Assembly (NCBI GenBank): GCA_003344405.1
Contig: NOWV01000072.1
Span: 298,435-362,434 of the forward strand
Direction: 5' to 3'
Length of the DNA stretch: 64,000 nt
Source: Trichoplax sp. H2
Taxonomy: Eukaryota; Placozoa; Uniplacotomia; Trichoplacea
Shown: piece by piece, positions 53,540 to 64,000 of the stretch
Position numbering within the stretch: the first letter of the stretch is position 1
Layout: the number at the start of each line of letters is the position of its first letter
Made by a program: the position numbers and the translations under genes
Notes under the pieces: model-generated
Seen by the model: the letters and a program-made list of their open reading frames with translations, nothing else
What the model was told of the DNA's origin: nothing
The model's database searches: none

Positions 53540-54905
53540 CTTAAGGAAGAATATAAAAATAGATCGATTAACTCAAGCCTTGATAACTTTGATATCATGC
53601 TTGGCCAAATGGTCAATCCCATGTTGGTCTATTTCGTTTCTCATACACGAACAAGCATCCATTTATTGTTTCTATATATCACATTAAAGTATAACGCATA
53701 CTTGTGGTAGCTTTTTGAAAGTGGTTACAGACCGAGCTGAAATTGGAAAAATAATTCAGTCATTAAGAATTTTTGCATATGTATTGCATACACTGCTACA
53801 TCTCCATACTCTTGATGTTAACAATCATTAATTCATATCATGCAGTCATTGAGTGATTCTTTCAAGATTCCCCCAAAAAGCTCTATTCACTCAATGCATC
53901 CTGAATTGATTGTGCACAGGATGTAGACTGCAATACAAAATTTTATTTTAGCATTTCAGAGTTTGCAATAACGATTGGCTTACCTTGAAGGAATTGATTT
54001 CCATGAGGAATATTGCTATTGACTTTTGGCCATTGATTGCAGATGTCGTTGATGGCCGATCTCATCGCCATTCGGGCATAGCTAAGCATTGTGGTAGAGA
54101 GATGAAATAGAGGAGCTATCACGCTATCTATTAGGCTCAATCTTGCGATAGTATGTATTACTATCGAGATCTTGAATGTTATTATAACCAGTGAAGAATG
54201 CAATGGAGCTGGAAAGCAAATTGTCTTCACAACTTGAACGGCAGCAAAACCCACTTGGAGGCTGCAGCGCGTCTTGACCTGGCTTCAACTGTATTGCTGC
54301 AACGCTGCAACGTACAGCATGAGCCAGTTGGGCACTGGAGCAGAATCTTGTCTAGGGCCAGCAATCGCATGGAATATTACAGACAGACGTGTGGATGGAC
54401 AGCGCGAGGTCCGGCTTTGTAGTATCCAGTACAGTGTACATTAAATTCATAAAACTACATTCAACACTATGTACTGTTCAGTACTGTTAGTGTACGGTAG
54501 TCAGAACATGACGTCACGACCGTAACGGATGGACCACTAGAAGGAAACCAGTTTCATTCTAGTGGTCCATGAGTTCTCCATACGTTTCTGTGAACTGGAC
54601 CAGGCCTGGAACGGAACCTTCAATCGAAATTAATTAATTAATAAACCTTTTAAATGCTTTACTATGGCAACGTAACGTGACCATCACTGTTTTTTTTTAT
54701 TAATTAATCGAACTACTGTAATGAGTTCATTAATTAATTAAATGATGGAAAGTAAAACACTGAATACCTCTTGTCATGGACTACTAGATCAATGGAATAT
54801 CTTTATTCATCTAGTGGTCCATGGCTACACAGTGTCATTGGTGATTTTACATCGGTGAAAAGTGAACAAGTGAATCTTCCAGCTATCTGCTTCAACATTC
54901 ACATG
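53540..54905. other. Intergenic region, no recognised gene
   Basis: Open frames at 53943-54254 (-) and 54198-54422 (+) overlap on opposite strands without motifs. TTAATTAATTAAT runs occur at about 54631-54645, 54699-54712 and 54730-54742. The phrase CTAGTGGTCCATG occurs at 54560-54572 and again near 54811. A possible 5' exon of the bS18 gene may be here. Confidence 0.4.
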
Positions 54906-56450
54906 TCCACTTTTTCTTTCGCTTCAGTTACAGTACTGAGAGACGGAGATCGGAATCCTCTCTGTCTCGATCATGCCTGTGGTTGTAGTTCCCTCCTCTC
55001 TCTCTCTCTTTGATTTACTTAGGCCAATAAAGCTTCTTTTTGGGAGAACAACTGTGTCTCTTGTCGACAGTCTGAAAGCCAGAGCATCAATACAGCAACG
55101 TAGAACTACACGACAGCAGATCTATTGTAAAGGTCTATTCCTTTCCGTGTTGAACGCTCCGCTAACGTTGGTATCCGGTTGGAAACCAGTGATGCTATTA
55201 GCAACAGCTGTTAACATCGCCACTAGCTAGTATCGTCGTATTTATTTACCTCCATAGTAGTCAAACGATTCAAGCCACGCTGCATAATAAGCGTTAACAG
55301 GACAGCACTAGCGCAAGTACTTGTGTACAGAACGCGATTGCTAAATCCTGCTACACTCCATGCTTTTACCAATAAAGGAAAGCATCAAGATGCGTATACC
55401 AGCCCTTTATTTGTTTACTATTCGTTAACTCCGTCGATTATTGCAGCTTCTGCACTAGTGCAATTACCTGTGTACAGAACGCGCATGCTAAATCCGAGTA
55501 CACTCCATCCTTTTACCAGTAAAGGAAAGCATCGAGATGCGTATACGAGCCCTTTATTTGTTTGCTATTCGTCAACTCCGTCGACTACTGCAGCTTCTGC
55601 ACTGCTGCAAATGCGTATGGGCACTTTACCGGTTAGCTTAACAACGCGAATGCTAAATCCTACTACACTCCATGCTTTTACGAGTAAAGGAAAGCATCGA
55701 GATGCGTATACGAGCCCTTTATTTGTTTGCTGTTCCTCAACTTCGTCGACTACTGCAGCTTCTGCACTGCTGCAAATGCGTATGGGCACTTTACCGGTTA
55801 GCTTAACAACGCGAATGCTAAATCCNNNNNNNNNNNNNNNNNNNNTCCACTTTTTCTTTCGCTTCAGTTACAGTACTGAGAGACGGAGATCGGAATCCTC
55901 TCTGTCTCGATCATGCCTGTGGTTGTAGTTCCCTCCTCTCTCTCTCTCTCTCTTTGATTTACTTAGGCCAATAAAGCTTCTTTTTGGGGAGAACAACTGT
56001 GTCTCTTGTCGACAGTCTGAAAGCCAGAACATCAATACAGTAACGTAGAACTACACGACAGCAGATCTATTGTAAAGGTCTATTCCTTTCCGTGTTGAAC
56101 GCTCCGCTAACGTTGGTAACCGGTTGGAAACCAGTGATGCTATCAGCAGCAGCTGTTAACATCGCCACTAGTATCGTCGTATTTCTTTACCTCCATAGTA
56201 GTCAAACGATTCAAGCCACGCTGCATAATAAGCGTTAACAGGACAACACTAGCGCAAGTACTTGTGTACAGAACGCGATTGCTAAATCCTGCTACACTCC
56301 ATGCTTTTACCAATAAAGGAAAGCATCGAGATGCGTATACCAGCCCTTTATTTGTTTGCTATTCGTTAACTCCGTCGATTATTGCAGCTTCTGCACTAGT
56401 GCAAGTACTTGTGTATAGAACGCGAATGCTAAATCCTACTACACTGCATG
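54906..56450. repeat. ~940-bp direct duplication
   Basis: The sequence from TCCACTTTTTCTTTCGCTTC at 54906 reappears at 55846 and the two stay almost identical for over 500 bp (offset 940-941). Both include a CT-dinucleotide run (54990-55010 and 55930-55953), TTGAACGCTCCGCTAACGTT and the first minisatellite unit. Differences include a longer CT run and a few substitutions. The second copy starts directly after the N run, so the junction is not assembled. Confidence 0.85.
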
Positions 56451-56950
56451 CTTTTACCAGTAAAGGAAAGCATCGAGATGCGTATACGAGCCCTTTATTT
56501 GTTTGCTGTTCCTCAACTCCGTCGACTACAGCTAGTACTTGTGTACAGAACGCGAATGCTAAATCCTACTACACTCCATGCTTTTACCAGTAAAAGGAAA
56601 GCATCGAGATGCGTATACGAGCCCTTTATTTGTTTGCTATTCGTCAACTCCGTCGATTATTGCAGCTTCTGCACTAGTGCAAGTACTTGTGTATAGAACG
56701 CGAATGCTAAATCCTACTACACTCCATGCTTTTACCAGTAAAGGAAAGCATCGAGATGCGTATGCGAGCGCCTTATTAGTTTGCTTTTCCTCCAAAGCGT
56801 CGACTACAGCTAGTACTTGTGTACAGAACGCGAATGCTAAATCCTACTACACTGCATGCTTTTACCAGTAAAGGAAAGCATCGAGATGCGTATGCGAGCG
56901 CCTTATTTGTTTGCTTTTCCTCCACTGCGTCGACTACTGCTTCTACTGTC
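55320..56950. repeat. Minisatellite with 130-, 147- and 165-bp units
   Basis: The word ACGCG starts units at about 55332, 55479, 55644, 55809, 56273, 56420, 56550, 56698 and 56828. The core is TGCTAAATCCTACTACACTC, then CATGCTTTTACCAGTAAAGG, AAAGCATCGAGATGCGTATA and GCCCTTTATTTGTTTGC. CATGCTTT...AAAGCAT forms a short dyad. Units of 147 and 165 bp keep the frame, 130-bp units do not; long open frames here are a by-product of the repeat and are not called as genes. Confidence 0.9.
55826..55845. other. Assembly gap (20 N)
   Basis: Twenty ambiguous bases lie inside the minisatellite, at the start of the second ~940-bp copy. The true number of repeat units is therefore unknown. Confidence 0.99.
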
Positions 56951-57009
56951 GAGCTCAAGCTGTGCCAGCTCGGATCGATTCAAGTTACAACCAGTGTTTA
57001 ACACGCGTT

Positions 57010-57043
57010 AAAACCGGTGTTAACACTGGTTAACACCGGTTTT
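57010..57043. repeat. Perfect inverted repeat, 15-bp arms, 4-base loop
   Basis: AAAACCGGTGTTAAC, loop ACTG, GTTAACACCGGTTTT. It lies 416 bp upstream of the SHMT start codon, between the minisatellite and a run of CTGTAC palindromes. Confidence 0.9.
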
Positions 57044-57458
57044 ACCGCTTGGTACGGTCCGATACGATACGGTTCGTTTTGCTTTCGACTAGAAATGAAG
57101 TCCGGGACTGGACTACAGTGTACAGTGTACAGTGTACAGTACCCTTAGACGTCCTTTAAAGGTCTCATTGTACTGTACTGTACGGTACAGTACACCATCG
57201 GCAATCCGATCAAAGCCGCGACGTCCAGTTGTTCCTTTTCTCATTGGCAATTTCAGGCGGCGATTTATTCTTTTGCTACATCATCTCGATCCTATCGCCA
57301 AAGGATACTACGCCTTCAATTAATAACAAATCGTATTGATATTATTAGGGTATTAGTGCAGCAGAGATTCTCACTTTGGAAAGGGCATTCACTGCCGTCT
57401 GGGCCTGTAGAATATTGATCCAGTGATACTTACTGTACAGTACAATAAATCATCGACA
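57044..57458 (+). promoter_or_regulatory. SHMT upstream region with GTACAG palindrome cluster
   Basis: About 57113-57200 holds a dense run of TGTACAGTGTACAG and CTGTACTGTACGGTACAG words, and TTACTGTACAGTACAATAAA lies 20-30 bp before the ATG. The same word type crowds just upstream of the PKA regulatory start at 24.2 kb. Promoter assignment rests on position only. Confidence 0.45.
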
Positions 57459-58871
57459 ATGGCTGATAATTATCAATTCGATAGCAGTTTAAAGAATTCT
57501 CTTCAAGAGGAAGATCCTGAAATCTATCACTTAATCTGCAAAGAGAAAAAACGCCAAAGGCTTGGTTTAGAATTGATTGCGTCAGAAAATTACGCTAGTC
57601 GAGCGACATTACAAGCATTGGGATCGTGTCTCAATAATAAATATTCTGAAGGCTATCCTGGGGCTCGTTATTATAGTGGCACACAAGTCGTCGATGACAT
57701 TGAGTTGTTATGCCAACGTCGAGCTCTTGAATTATTTGGATTAGATCGTGAACAGTGGGGCGTTAATGTACAACCTTATTCTGGCTCACCGGCTAATTTT
57801 GCTGTTTATACCGCATTATTACAACCTCATGATCGAATCATGGGCTTAGATTTACCCGATGGTGGCCATTTAACCCATGGCTACATGAACGATACTAAGC
57901 GTATTTCAGCTTCGTCCATTTATTTCGAGTCCATGCCATACAAGATCAATCCTACCACAGGTTTAATCGATTACGATCAATTGGAAGCCAATGCAAAATT
58001 ATTTAGGCCTAAATTAATTATTGCTGGGATTAGTAGTTATTGTCGCCATCTCGATTATGCCCGTATACGACAAATTGCTGACCAACAAAAGGCATACGTT
58101 CTATCGGATATGGCCCATGTCAGTGGCCTTGTTGCCGCCAAACTTGCCCCTACTCCTTTCCAATATTCTGATGTGGTTACAACCACCACACATAAGACAC
58201 TACGTGGACCCCGTTCTGCATTGATTTTCTACCGTAAAGGAATACGCCATCATGATCAATCTGGCCAGCCGATCTATTACGATTTGCAAGATAAAATCAA
58301 TTTTGCTGTCTTTCCAGCATTACAAGGTGGGCCACATAATCATGCCATTGCCGCTGTCGCTGTCGCTTTAAAAGAAGCTCAATCGGATAAATTTATACAA
58401 TATCAAAAACAAGTGTTAAGTAATTGTCAAACATTATCCGATGGTTTAATCGCACTTGGCTATACATTAGTCACCGGTGGTAGTGACAATCATTTAATTT
58501 TACTCGATTTAAGACCACAAAAATTAAATGGTGCCCGTGCTGTTGAAGTATTTGAAAGAGTCCACATTAGTGCTAACAAGAACACCTGCCCTGGCGATAA
58601 AAATGCCTTAATACCCAGTGGTATTCGTTTTGGAACTCCAGCTTTAACCAGTCGTGGATTGAGTTGTCAGGATATGGTGAAAATAGTACAATTTATCCAT
58701 CGTGCTTTGCAAATTGCTATTGATGCCACTAGTACTGTTGCGGGGAAATCCATTAAAGACTATAAAGCTACCCTTGATCAGGAAGAGTATCAAGCAAAGA
58801 TACAACAACTAGCAGAAGAAGTACTCGAGTTTTCTAGCCAATTCCCAACACCTGGTTCTGATGTCATATAA
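57459..58871 (+). CDS. SHMT1: Serine hydroxymethyltransferase, cytosolic type, single exon
   Basis: PLP enzyme that converts serine and tetrahydrofolate to glycine and 5,10-methylenetetrahydrofolate, a main source of one-carbon units. The reading frame of 470 residues is uninterrupted. ATG at 57459 gives [20 protein letters not shown], matching the family start; the frame is open 36 nt further up but has no ATG there. Key motifs: [74 protein letters not shown] and the PLP lysine in [14 protein letters not shown] (Lys about 246). The absence of a presequence suggests the cytosolic form. Unlike every other gene resolved here it has no intron, which points to origin by reverse transcription or to intron loss. 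No poly(A) tract follows the stop, and codon use looks like the host's. Confidence 0.97.
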   Translation: MADNYQFDSSLKNSLQEEDPEIYHLICKEKKRQRLGLELIASENYASRATLQALGSCLNNKYSEGYPGARYYSGTQVVDDIELLCQRRALELFGLDREQWGVNVQPYSGSPANFAVYTALLQPHDRIMGLDLPDGGHLTHGYMNDTKRISASSIYFESMPYKINPTTGLIDYDQLEANAKLFRPKLIIAGISSYCRHLDYARIRQIADQQKAYVLSDMAHVSGLVAAKLAPTPFQYSDVVTTTTHKTLRGPRSALIFYRKGIRHHDQSGQPIYYDLQDKINFAVFPALQGGPHNHAIAAVAVALKEAQSDKFIQYQKQVLSNCQTLSDGLIALGYTLVTGGSDNHLILLDLRPQKLNGARAVEVFERVHISANKNTCPGDKNALIPSGIRFGTPALTSRGLSCQDMVKIVQFIHRALQIAIDATSTVAGKSIKDYKATLDQEEYQAKIQQLAEEVLEFSSQFPTPGSDVI

Positions 58872-59466
58872 CACGTATTGTCGGACTTTCATTTGAATCG
58901 TCGTTCTAGGACACAGGAGTCTGAAAACTGGTTGAAAAATATCAGCCTCCAAAGTCATATAGATAATATTGCGCGCATTCTTTTCTAGCGTGCATATGTC
59001 AATAGTACATCGTTTAGTTTCTAATGATGTTCATTCATACCATGCTTTCATATTCTTATTGATAAATAAGCAATCGATATTGGTCAATCTATTGATAGAT
59101 GAAATTGCCCTCAAGCTGTATACTCGTAGGCCATCAAAGTGTATTTAAATTCTTAATTATATTATTATTATTTTTATTGTTGAAATAGTAGCATGGTAAG
59201 AAATACATAAAATAAAATTTTGCTTTTGCACTCAGTGCCAATAAAACAATTTTGAGAATAATTTCTTGATTTTACTAGTCGAATTACATATTGGGGTATT
59301 GCCAATCTTATACAGACGAAAATGATGCAGTACAATTTCAAATAAAAATCAATCTTATCCACTGATACAATACAACAGGCTACGGCATAAACAGTTATGA
59401 AATTCTCCCCCAGCTTTAGTATATGATATCTGCGGTAAATTATTTAGTAATTGGTCCTGGTAATGT
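58872..59466. other. Intergenic region between SHMT and TSEN54
   Basis: Both genes end here (convergent). It is AT-rich 3'-flanking sequence with no further gene; the open frame at 59174-59362 (-) has no motif. Confidence 0.55.
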
Positions 59467-61677
59467 TTAGCTAACGACCGGAATTTCCATATCGTCAAAC
59501 GAATAAAATGTAATGTCGCCATTCTCATTTAGAGCCCATTTTAGCGGTACAGCTTCACAGAGATTAATTAATTTGGCTATGCAACTACTATCAGGGAATG
59601 GGTCATCGTACCTGAAATGCGTACATCTATTTTTCAATAATGAGTCTTAAATTTGTTTATGGGACACAGATTGCAAAATTTTACCTAGAAACTTTGACTG
59701 CGATATTTGGGAGGCCAAAGTTTACTTTCTTAAAATTGGCATTTGGCAAATATACATCGAAATCGATGGTGTCTTCCATCTTGGACCTACATTGAGTAAA
59801 TAGATAATAGCAAAGTCATACAAAAATAATGGGTAAAAGACTATCCTCCATTCAATATTAACAAAGTGGCTTCCGGCTAAAAGTTACCCTGACTTTGTAG
59901 TAACTTCTTCCATTTTTGTCGATTTAACAACTTGCAACTTGTTTAAGATTTTATCTGCCAGTTCAAAAATAAGTAAAAATGACCAACTTATCCTTTATTG
60001 AACAGCACTTTTCACATCATGCTCTCAAGAAATTGAACGACTTAAGAATGTCTTTCATACCTGTTGTTTCTGCATCCATAGGAGTAACTAATGGGATTGG
60101 ATAATCTTCTGTCACATCATGATCGGGTTGTAATTTTGATTTAGTTTCTTTATTCACTTTGAACCTATGATGCAAAAATGCAAAAATTTCTTGATGCAAA
60201 TCATCCTTAAAAAAAAGGATATCATCATCTCTTGCTATATATCTAACCTAGCAGGTAGATGTCGTTTGACGATAAATCCTAGGCGTAGTAGGTGGCAATA
60301 AACCTATAAGAGATGCAAATGATAATATGCATAGAGTCAAATTGAGAATCTTTGCCACATAGCGATCTTAAAATATATACTAACATCTGATACTTAAAGC
60401 GAAATAATATGGCTGACGGTAAACGCTGGAATAGCATATTTAATCTGACATTTATACAGTACAAAATTTGACAATATAAGGTTCTTGATAGGAGCTATGA
60501 ATCGAGTAGTCCTACTATCATTAAAATAAGTGTTATCGCAATTACGTAAAAAGCGAAGCCATCGTACCTGATACTTATAAATTGGAAAGGTCTTTGATAA
60601 AATTATGCTATAAGCTTCCTGTAGTGATAATGGCAATCCCTTATAGTATAATTCCAGAGCTCCCTTAAACATCGATATAATCAAAATTGGTACAGAGACA
60701 TTCATTAAATTACAAGATCTACGTCATACAAGTATGAGAATTGCAGTCAATGTTTCTACTACTTGGCTCCTGCATAAATCGATTGTAATCTAGTTTTGGG
60801 TTATTAGGTTATTAATGACAGTCTTTACAATTTCTATGAGATAAACGGCTTCCTCCGGCTGCAAAATTTCAATCTCTCCTTTCGGAAACCCAAAATAATT
60901 CCAATGACTTCCCTGAACAAGTAGAAAACGCAAAAATCATTCTAAATGGCAAGTAATACAATGCGAGATAAAGCAAATTTGAACCTTCTTGTAATGGATC
61001 TCAGCCACCAATGTCTGATCATTCCATTCTCCTCGTGATAAGTGAGACCTATTAACATACGTAAGACAACACTTATACCTTTTTGGCAGTAATTCAATCC
61101 ATGACTACTTAGTCTTTATACTCACAATACTAATGACGTAACGGTATCTCAATATTGACCAAACTATACGACTTACAACTTCGCAAGTCTCTCTTCAGTT
61201 AAAATGTCTTCTATTTGATCTTGTTTCTTTTCTATTAATTTCTTTTCACGTTGACTTCCTGTAGCTTCCATTCGTTTCTTACCTCTGACAGGTAGTCTAT
61301 TGGAGTCTAGACGTCGTTTAGCTCCTAATTTCAACAATTCGTCCGGTCTAGAACATTGTAAATAGAGTGCGTTTATTCAGAGAAATAATTTGTCTTTTTG
61401 CACCTTTTTGAGGCAGAGTTGTAGCTTAAAGTACTGTAATACAACCAAATTTATATTTTCGTTCTAATTTAAAGTAGAATAGAACAACTCTACAAGATGT
61501 CCACAAATGCCCATATTCTACAATTGATGATACTGCATGGCAGCATGGAATCAAAGCATACAGCAATAATGCGACGAATGGTGTCAATGTGTCTTATGCA
61601 GATCTAAAATAAAATGCTGCGAAATAATAACTTGTGATTGTATTCGGTTTAACTTACGTTTTGAAATGGGGATGCAT
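59467..61677 (-). CDS. TSEN54: tRNA-splicing endonuclease subunit Sen54, 10 exons
   Basis: Structural subunit of the nuclear tRNA-splicing endonuclease (with SEN2, SEN34 and SEN15), which excises introns from precursor tRNAs. Exons: 61658-61677, 61177-61347, 60985-61048, 60829-60912, 60568-60663, 60248-60303, 60061-60164, 59888-59954, 59685-59786, 59467-59611; 909 nt, 302 residues, frame continuous. The N-terminal Sen54 domain shows LLKLGAKRRLD, GEWNDQTLVAEIHYKKGSHW, GFPKGEIEILQPEEAVYL, ELYYKGLPLSLQEAYSIIL and VYCHLLRLGFIVKRH. The C-terminal nuclease-fold domain shows IDFDVYLPNANFKK and ends WALNENGDITFYSFDD, like human TSEN54. It is much shorter than the human protein (about 526) because the long low-complexity middle is missing. 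The first coding exon is only seven codons. Confidence 0.93.
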
Positions 61678-63120
61678 AACCAAGACTTTTATTTCTTATG
61701 TGATCTTGTAGATACGAATTCTAAAATCTGATCAGTATGAGATAGATTAAATAAGAAATGGTGACGAGTTTGTCTATCCAATTGCAATAGAATGTCTGAA
61801 TTGTAGTAAAGCAACAATATTGAAATATGAAACTGTCTTGGTAAAGTCAAAGGCTGTTTCATGATAATCTTACAGGTTGCATGTCAATTTTAATTTTAGG
61901 ACTCTCATCTGAAGGTCTGTAGACGATACTACGAGATACAAGCATTGAAAAATTGCAGAGGCTATCATAATATCGCAATAAAGGAGACGATAGCAACCGA
62001 TGGATAATCCATGTTTCCATATACACTTGATGATGCCAAGGTTAACGATTACTATCTGGAACATAATGCAAACTACTGTACTCAGTTCTTTCCTCTTTGC
62101 ATACAGTTGAACTATAGACTCTATTGAATTTTGGTTAGTTATAGGATTCTCCACACTTGAACAGCATTACAGGTTCTATTCACAAGTTAACTTGGCTATT
62201 CTATCGATCAGAATGGTAAGATTTCCCGTAAGTACTGTGTTGTACATGCATGATTAATCTCATTGCAAGATCATTCGCATGATACGAGTACCTCCAGTTG
62301 AATTTCACATCACGGCGAATGAATAGATTAGGCTCTATACTGATGATATATTATCATTAATTTATTCTACTGCCATCCATAGCTAGATCAGTATGCTTAT
62401 AAGGCCTACAAGTTGAACATTTTAGGAATCATCAATCTCCATCTTGGCATCTTTTTAATCACTGAACTGTCGTAATGCTAAAAGAGCTAATTCATTCTCC
62501 ATCTCTATCGAAAATGCAGCATTACAATCAGTATTTCTATTCCATTACCGTGAAATTGAGCAAGTCAAATTGGTTCTGCAAAGTCAGAATTACCAATAGA
62601 TGATATCAATTCTTATGAATACGTTAATATAACAGGAATAGTGGAGAAAAAGCCTAAAAACCTCCAAAGGATGTCCAACTTCAGCGTTGACTAGGCATCG
62701 GTTTGCAGGCCGTATGAGCAACAACGCTTGCTATTGATAGCAACAGCCATCTATGCTCTATAAAGTGCTTATTGATACAGTAGCGTATGATACACTACCC
62801 TATTGCTGGTGGCTCCCGACAGAGCACTGTATCTCCAATACATCCAGTAACTTATGAGCGCATACATGATATCCAAGCCTATAATAATCAATATACTGAA
62901 ATAACTTATCGCTCTATTAGACGTCTTGATCTGCTGGCAGCTAAGAGAGAACATCCAATATGTCCATGGAACTGGAGATGGCAGTCTTGCCGCCATCTCC
63001 AGATCTTACTCTAGTATAGGCTTCCATTGAATCCATTAGATGATTTAGTAATCAAAAGCGATAGCTAATCTCTCCTCTGGCATAGTGGATTCATCTATAT
63101 CGAAAAAGAAATGAGATTAT
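61678..63120. other. Intergenic region upstream of TSEN54
   Basis: It includes the TSEN54 promoter. Open frames at 61870-62154 (-) and 62769-63014 (both strands) have no motif. A hairpin with 9-bp arms (GGAGATGGC ... GCCATCTCC) lies at 62974-63000. Confidence 0.45.
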
Positions 63121-63717
63121 CGACTGCCTAAGAGGTAGAAAGTATCCTCTGTGAGGACGGTATAGGATCGCAATGGAATGTCCAGTCAATCATTATTCCT
63201 CTCCAATCATTCAGTTCGAGAAGTTATTTTGATGAAGTAGCATCCATTAAACTCAAATCCATTATACCGTACTCACAGGAAAAATCCAATGTTAGCATGA
63301 CTAATTAGAGTTTATTATAGTTGATGATCGACTGCCTAAGAGGTAGAAAGCATCTTCTGTGAGGAAGGTATAGGATCGTAATGGAATGTCCAGTCAATCA
63401 TTATTCCTCTCCAATCATTCAGTTCGAGAAGCTATTTTGATGAAGTAGCATCCATTAAACTCAAATCCATTATACTCACAGGAAAAATCCAATGTTAGCA
63501 TGACTAATTAGAGTTTATTATAGTTGATGATCGACTGCCTAAGAGGTAAAAAACATCCTCTGTGAGGACGGTAAAGGATCGCAATGGAATGTCCAGTCAA
63601 TCATTCAGTTCGAGAAGTTATTTTGATAAAGTAGCATCCATTAAACTCAAATCCATTATACTCACAGGAAAAATCCAATGTTAGCATGACTGATTAGAGT
63701 TTATTATACTTAATGAT
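63121..63717. repeat. Tandem repeat, three copies of ~205 bp
   Basis: Units begin CGACTGCCTAAGAGGTA at 63121, 63329 and 63532. Each contains ATCCTCTGTGAGGACGGTA (or close), GGAATGTCCAGTCAATCATT, CAGTTCGAGAAG, GTAGCATCCATTAAACTCAA and AGCATGACTAATTAGAGTTT in order. The third lacks a ~20-bp segment. The copies are above 90% alike by eye, so the array is young. CCTCTGTGAGG is a small perfect stem. A fragment of the next unit begins at 63718. Confidence 0.92.
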
Positions 63718-64000
63718 CGACTATAAACGATAGCTACTATTCATTTTCACTATCGACACTGGAATATATGTTGTGTTAATGAATCAAAACTTCAAGGAAT
63801 GGTAAATTAAACCTTTGCATTATAAAAATATCAATCATGAATAAGTCATCCAAAAACGGCTATCCAATATCCATTAACAACTCGTACAATTATTAGAATT
63901 AATCCATTTGGTACCCGATTACAGCAATATTATCATGAATTAATTAATCACCCACAAGAGATAAACAAATAATCTAAAATTGAAATTGAGAATACATATA
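63718..64000. other. Window end, no recognised feature
   Basis: A degraded start of a fourth ~205-bp unit (CGACTATAAACG) leads into AT-rich sequence without coding signal. Confidence 0.5.

Noticed and set aside
55323-55928. Long open frame through the minisatellite
   Set aside because: It runs across the N run and depends on repeat unit length; the opposite strand is open as well.

Overview
This is animal nuclear DNA: AT-rich, with small exons (often 30-150 nt) separated by short, mostly GT-AG introns, and no bacterial-type operons. Joining splice-bounded exons gives nine protein genes. Metazoan-type families (a STAT, a type I PKA regulatory subunit, a RUN/PDZ/PTB adaptor, SDR42E) together with very compact genes suggest an early-branching animal, possibly a placozoan; that placement is inference. 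A 20-base N run shows that the sequence is a draft assembly.

Layout. 1-4.9 kb: no gene recognised. 4.86-8.94 kb (-): 17-exon adaptor with RUN, PDZ and PTB domains. 8.9-13.7 kb: intergenic, with a two-copy 220-bp repeat. 13.67-18.39 kb (+): ELAC2-type tRNase Z. 20.97-21.99 kb (-): C7orf50-like WKF-domain protein. 22.0-24.3 kb: intergenic region rich in GTACAGTAC-type palindromes, shared by two divergent genes. 24.28-28.44 kb (+): PKA type I regulatory subunit. 30.60-33.77 kb (+): SDR42E-type dehydrogenase with a C-terminal membrane anchor. 35.48-41.69 kb (-): STAT transcription factor, with its 5' end unresolved. 42-52 kb: gene-poor, containing several families of diverged tandem repeats (about 210, 110, 118, 60 and 96 bp). 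52.97-53.52 kb (-): mitochondrial bS18-family ribosomal protein. 54.9-57.0 kb: minisatellite inside a ~940-bp duplication, broken by the N run. 57.46-58.87 kb (+): single-exon serine hydroxymethyltransferase. 59.47-61.68 kb (-): TSEN54, the tRNA-splicing endonuclease scaffold subunit. 63.1-63.7 kb: three-copy ~205-bp tandem repeat.

The genes are unrelated housekeeping and signalling genes, not one pathway. Two, ELAC2 and TSEN54, act in tRNA maturation but lie 41 kb apart. The least familiar items are the RUN-PDZ-PTB domain combination, the intronless SHMT among intron-dense neighbours, the palindrome-rich promoter regions, and the satellite block at 42-52 kb. Exon joins were made by eye from splice signals, reading-frame continuity and remembered family motifs; no search or transcript data were available.
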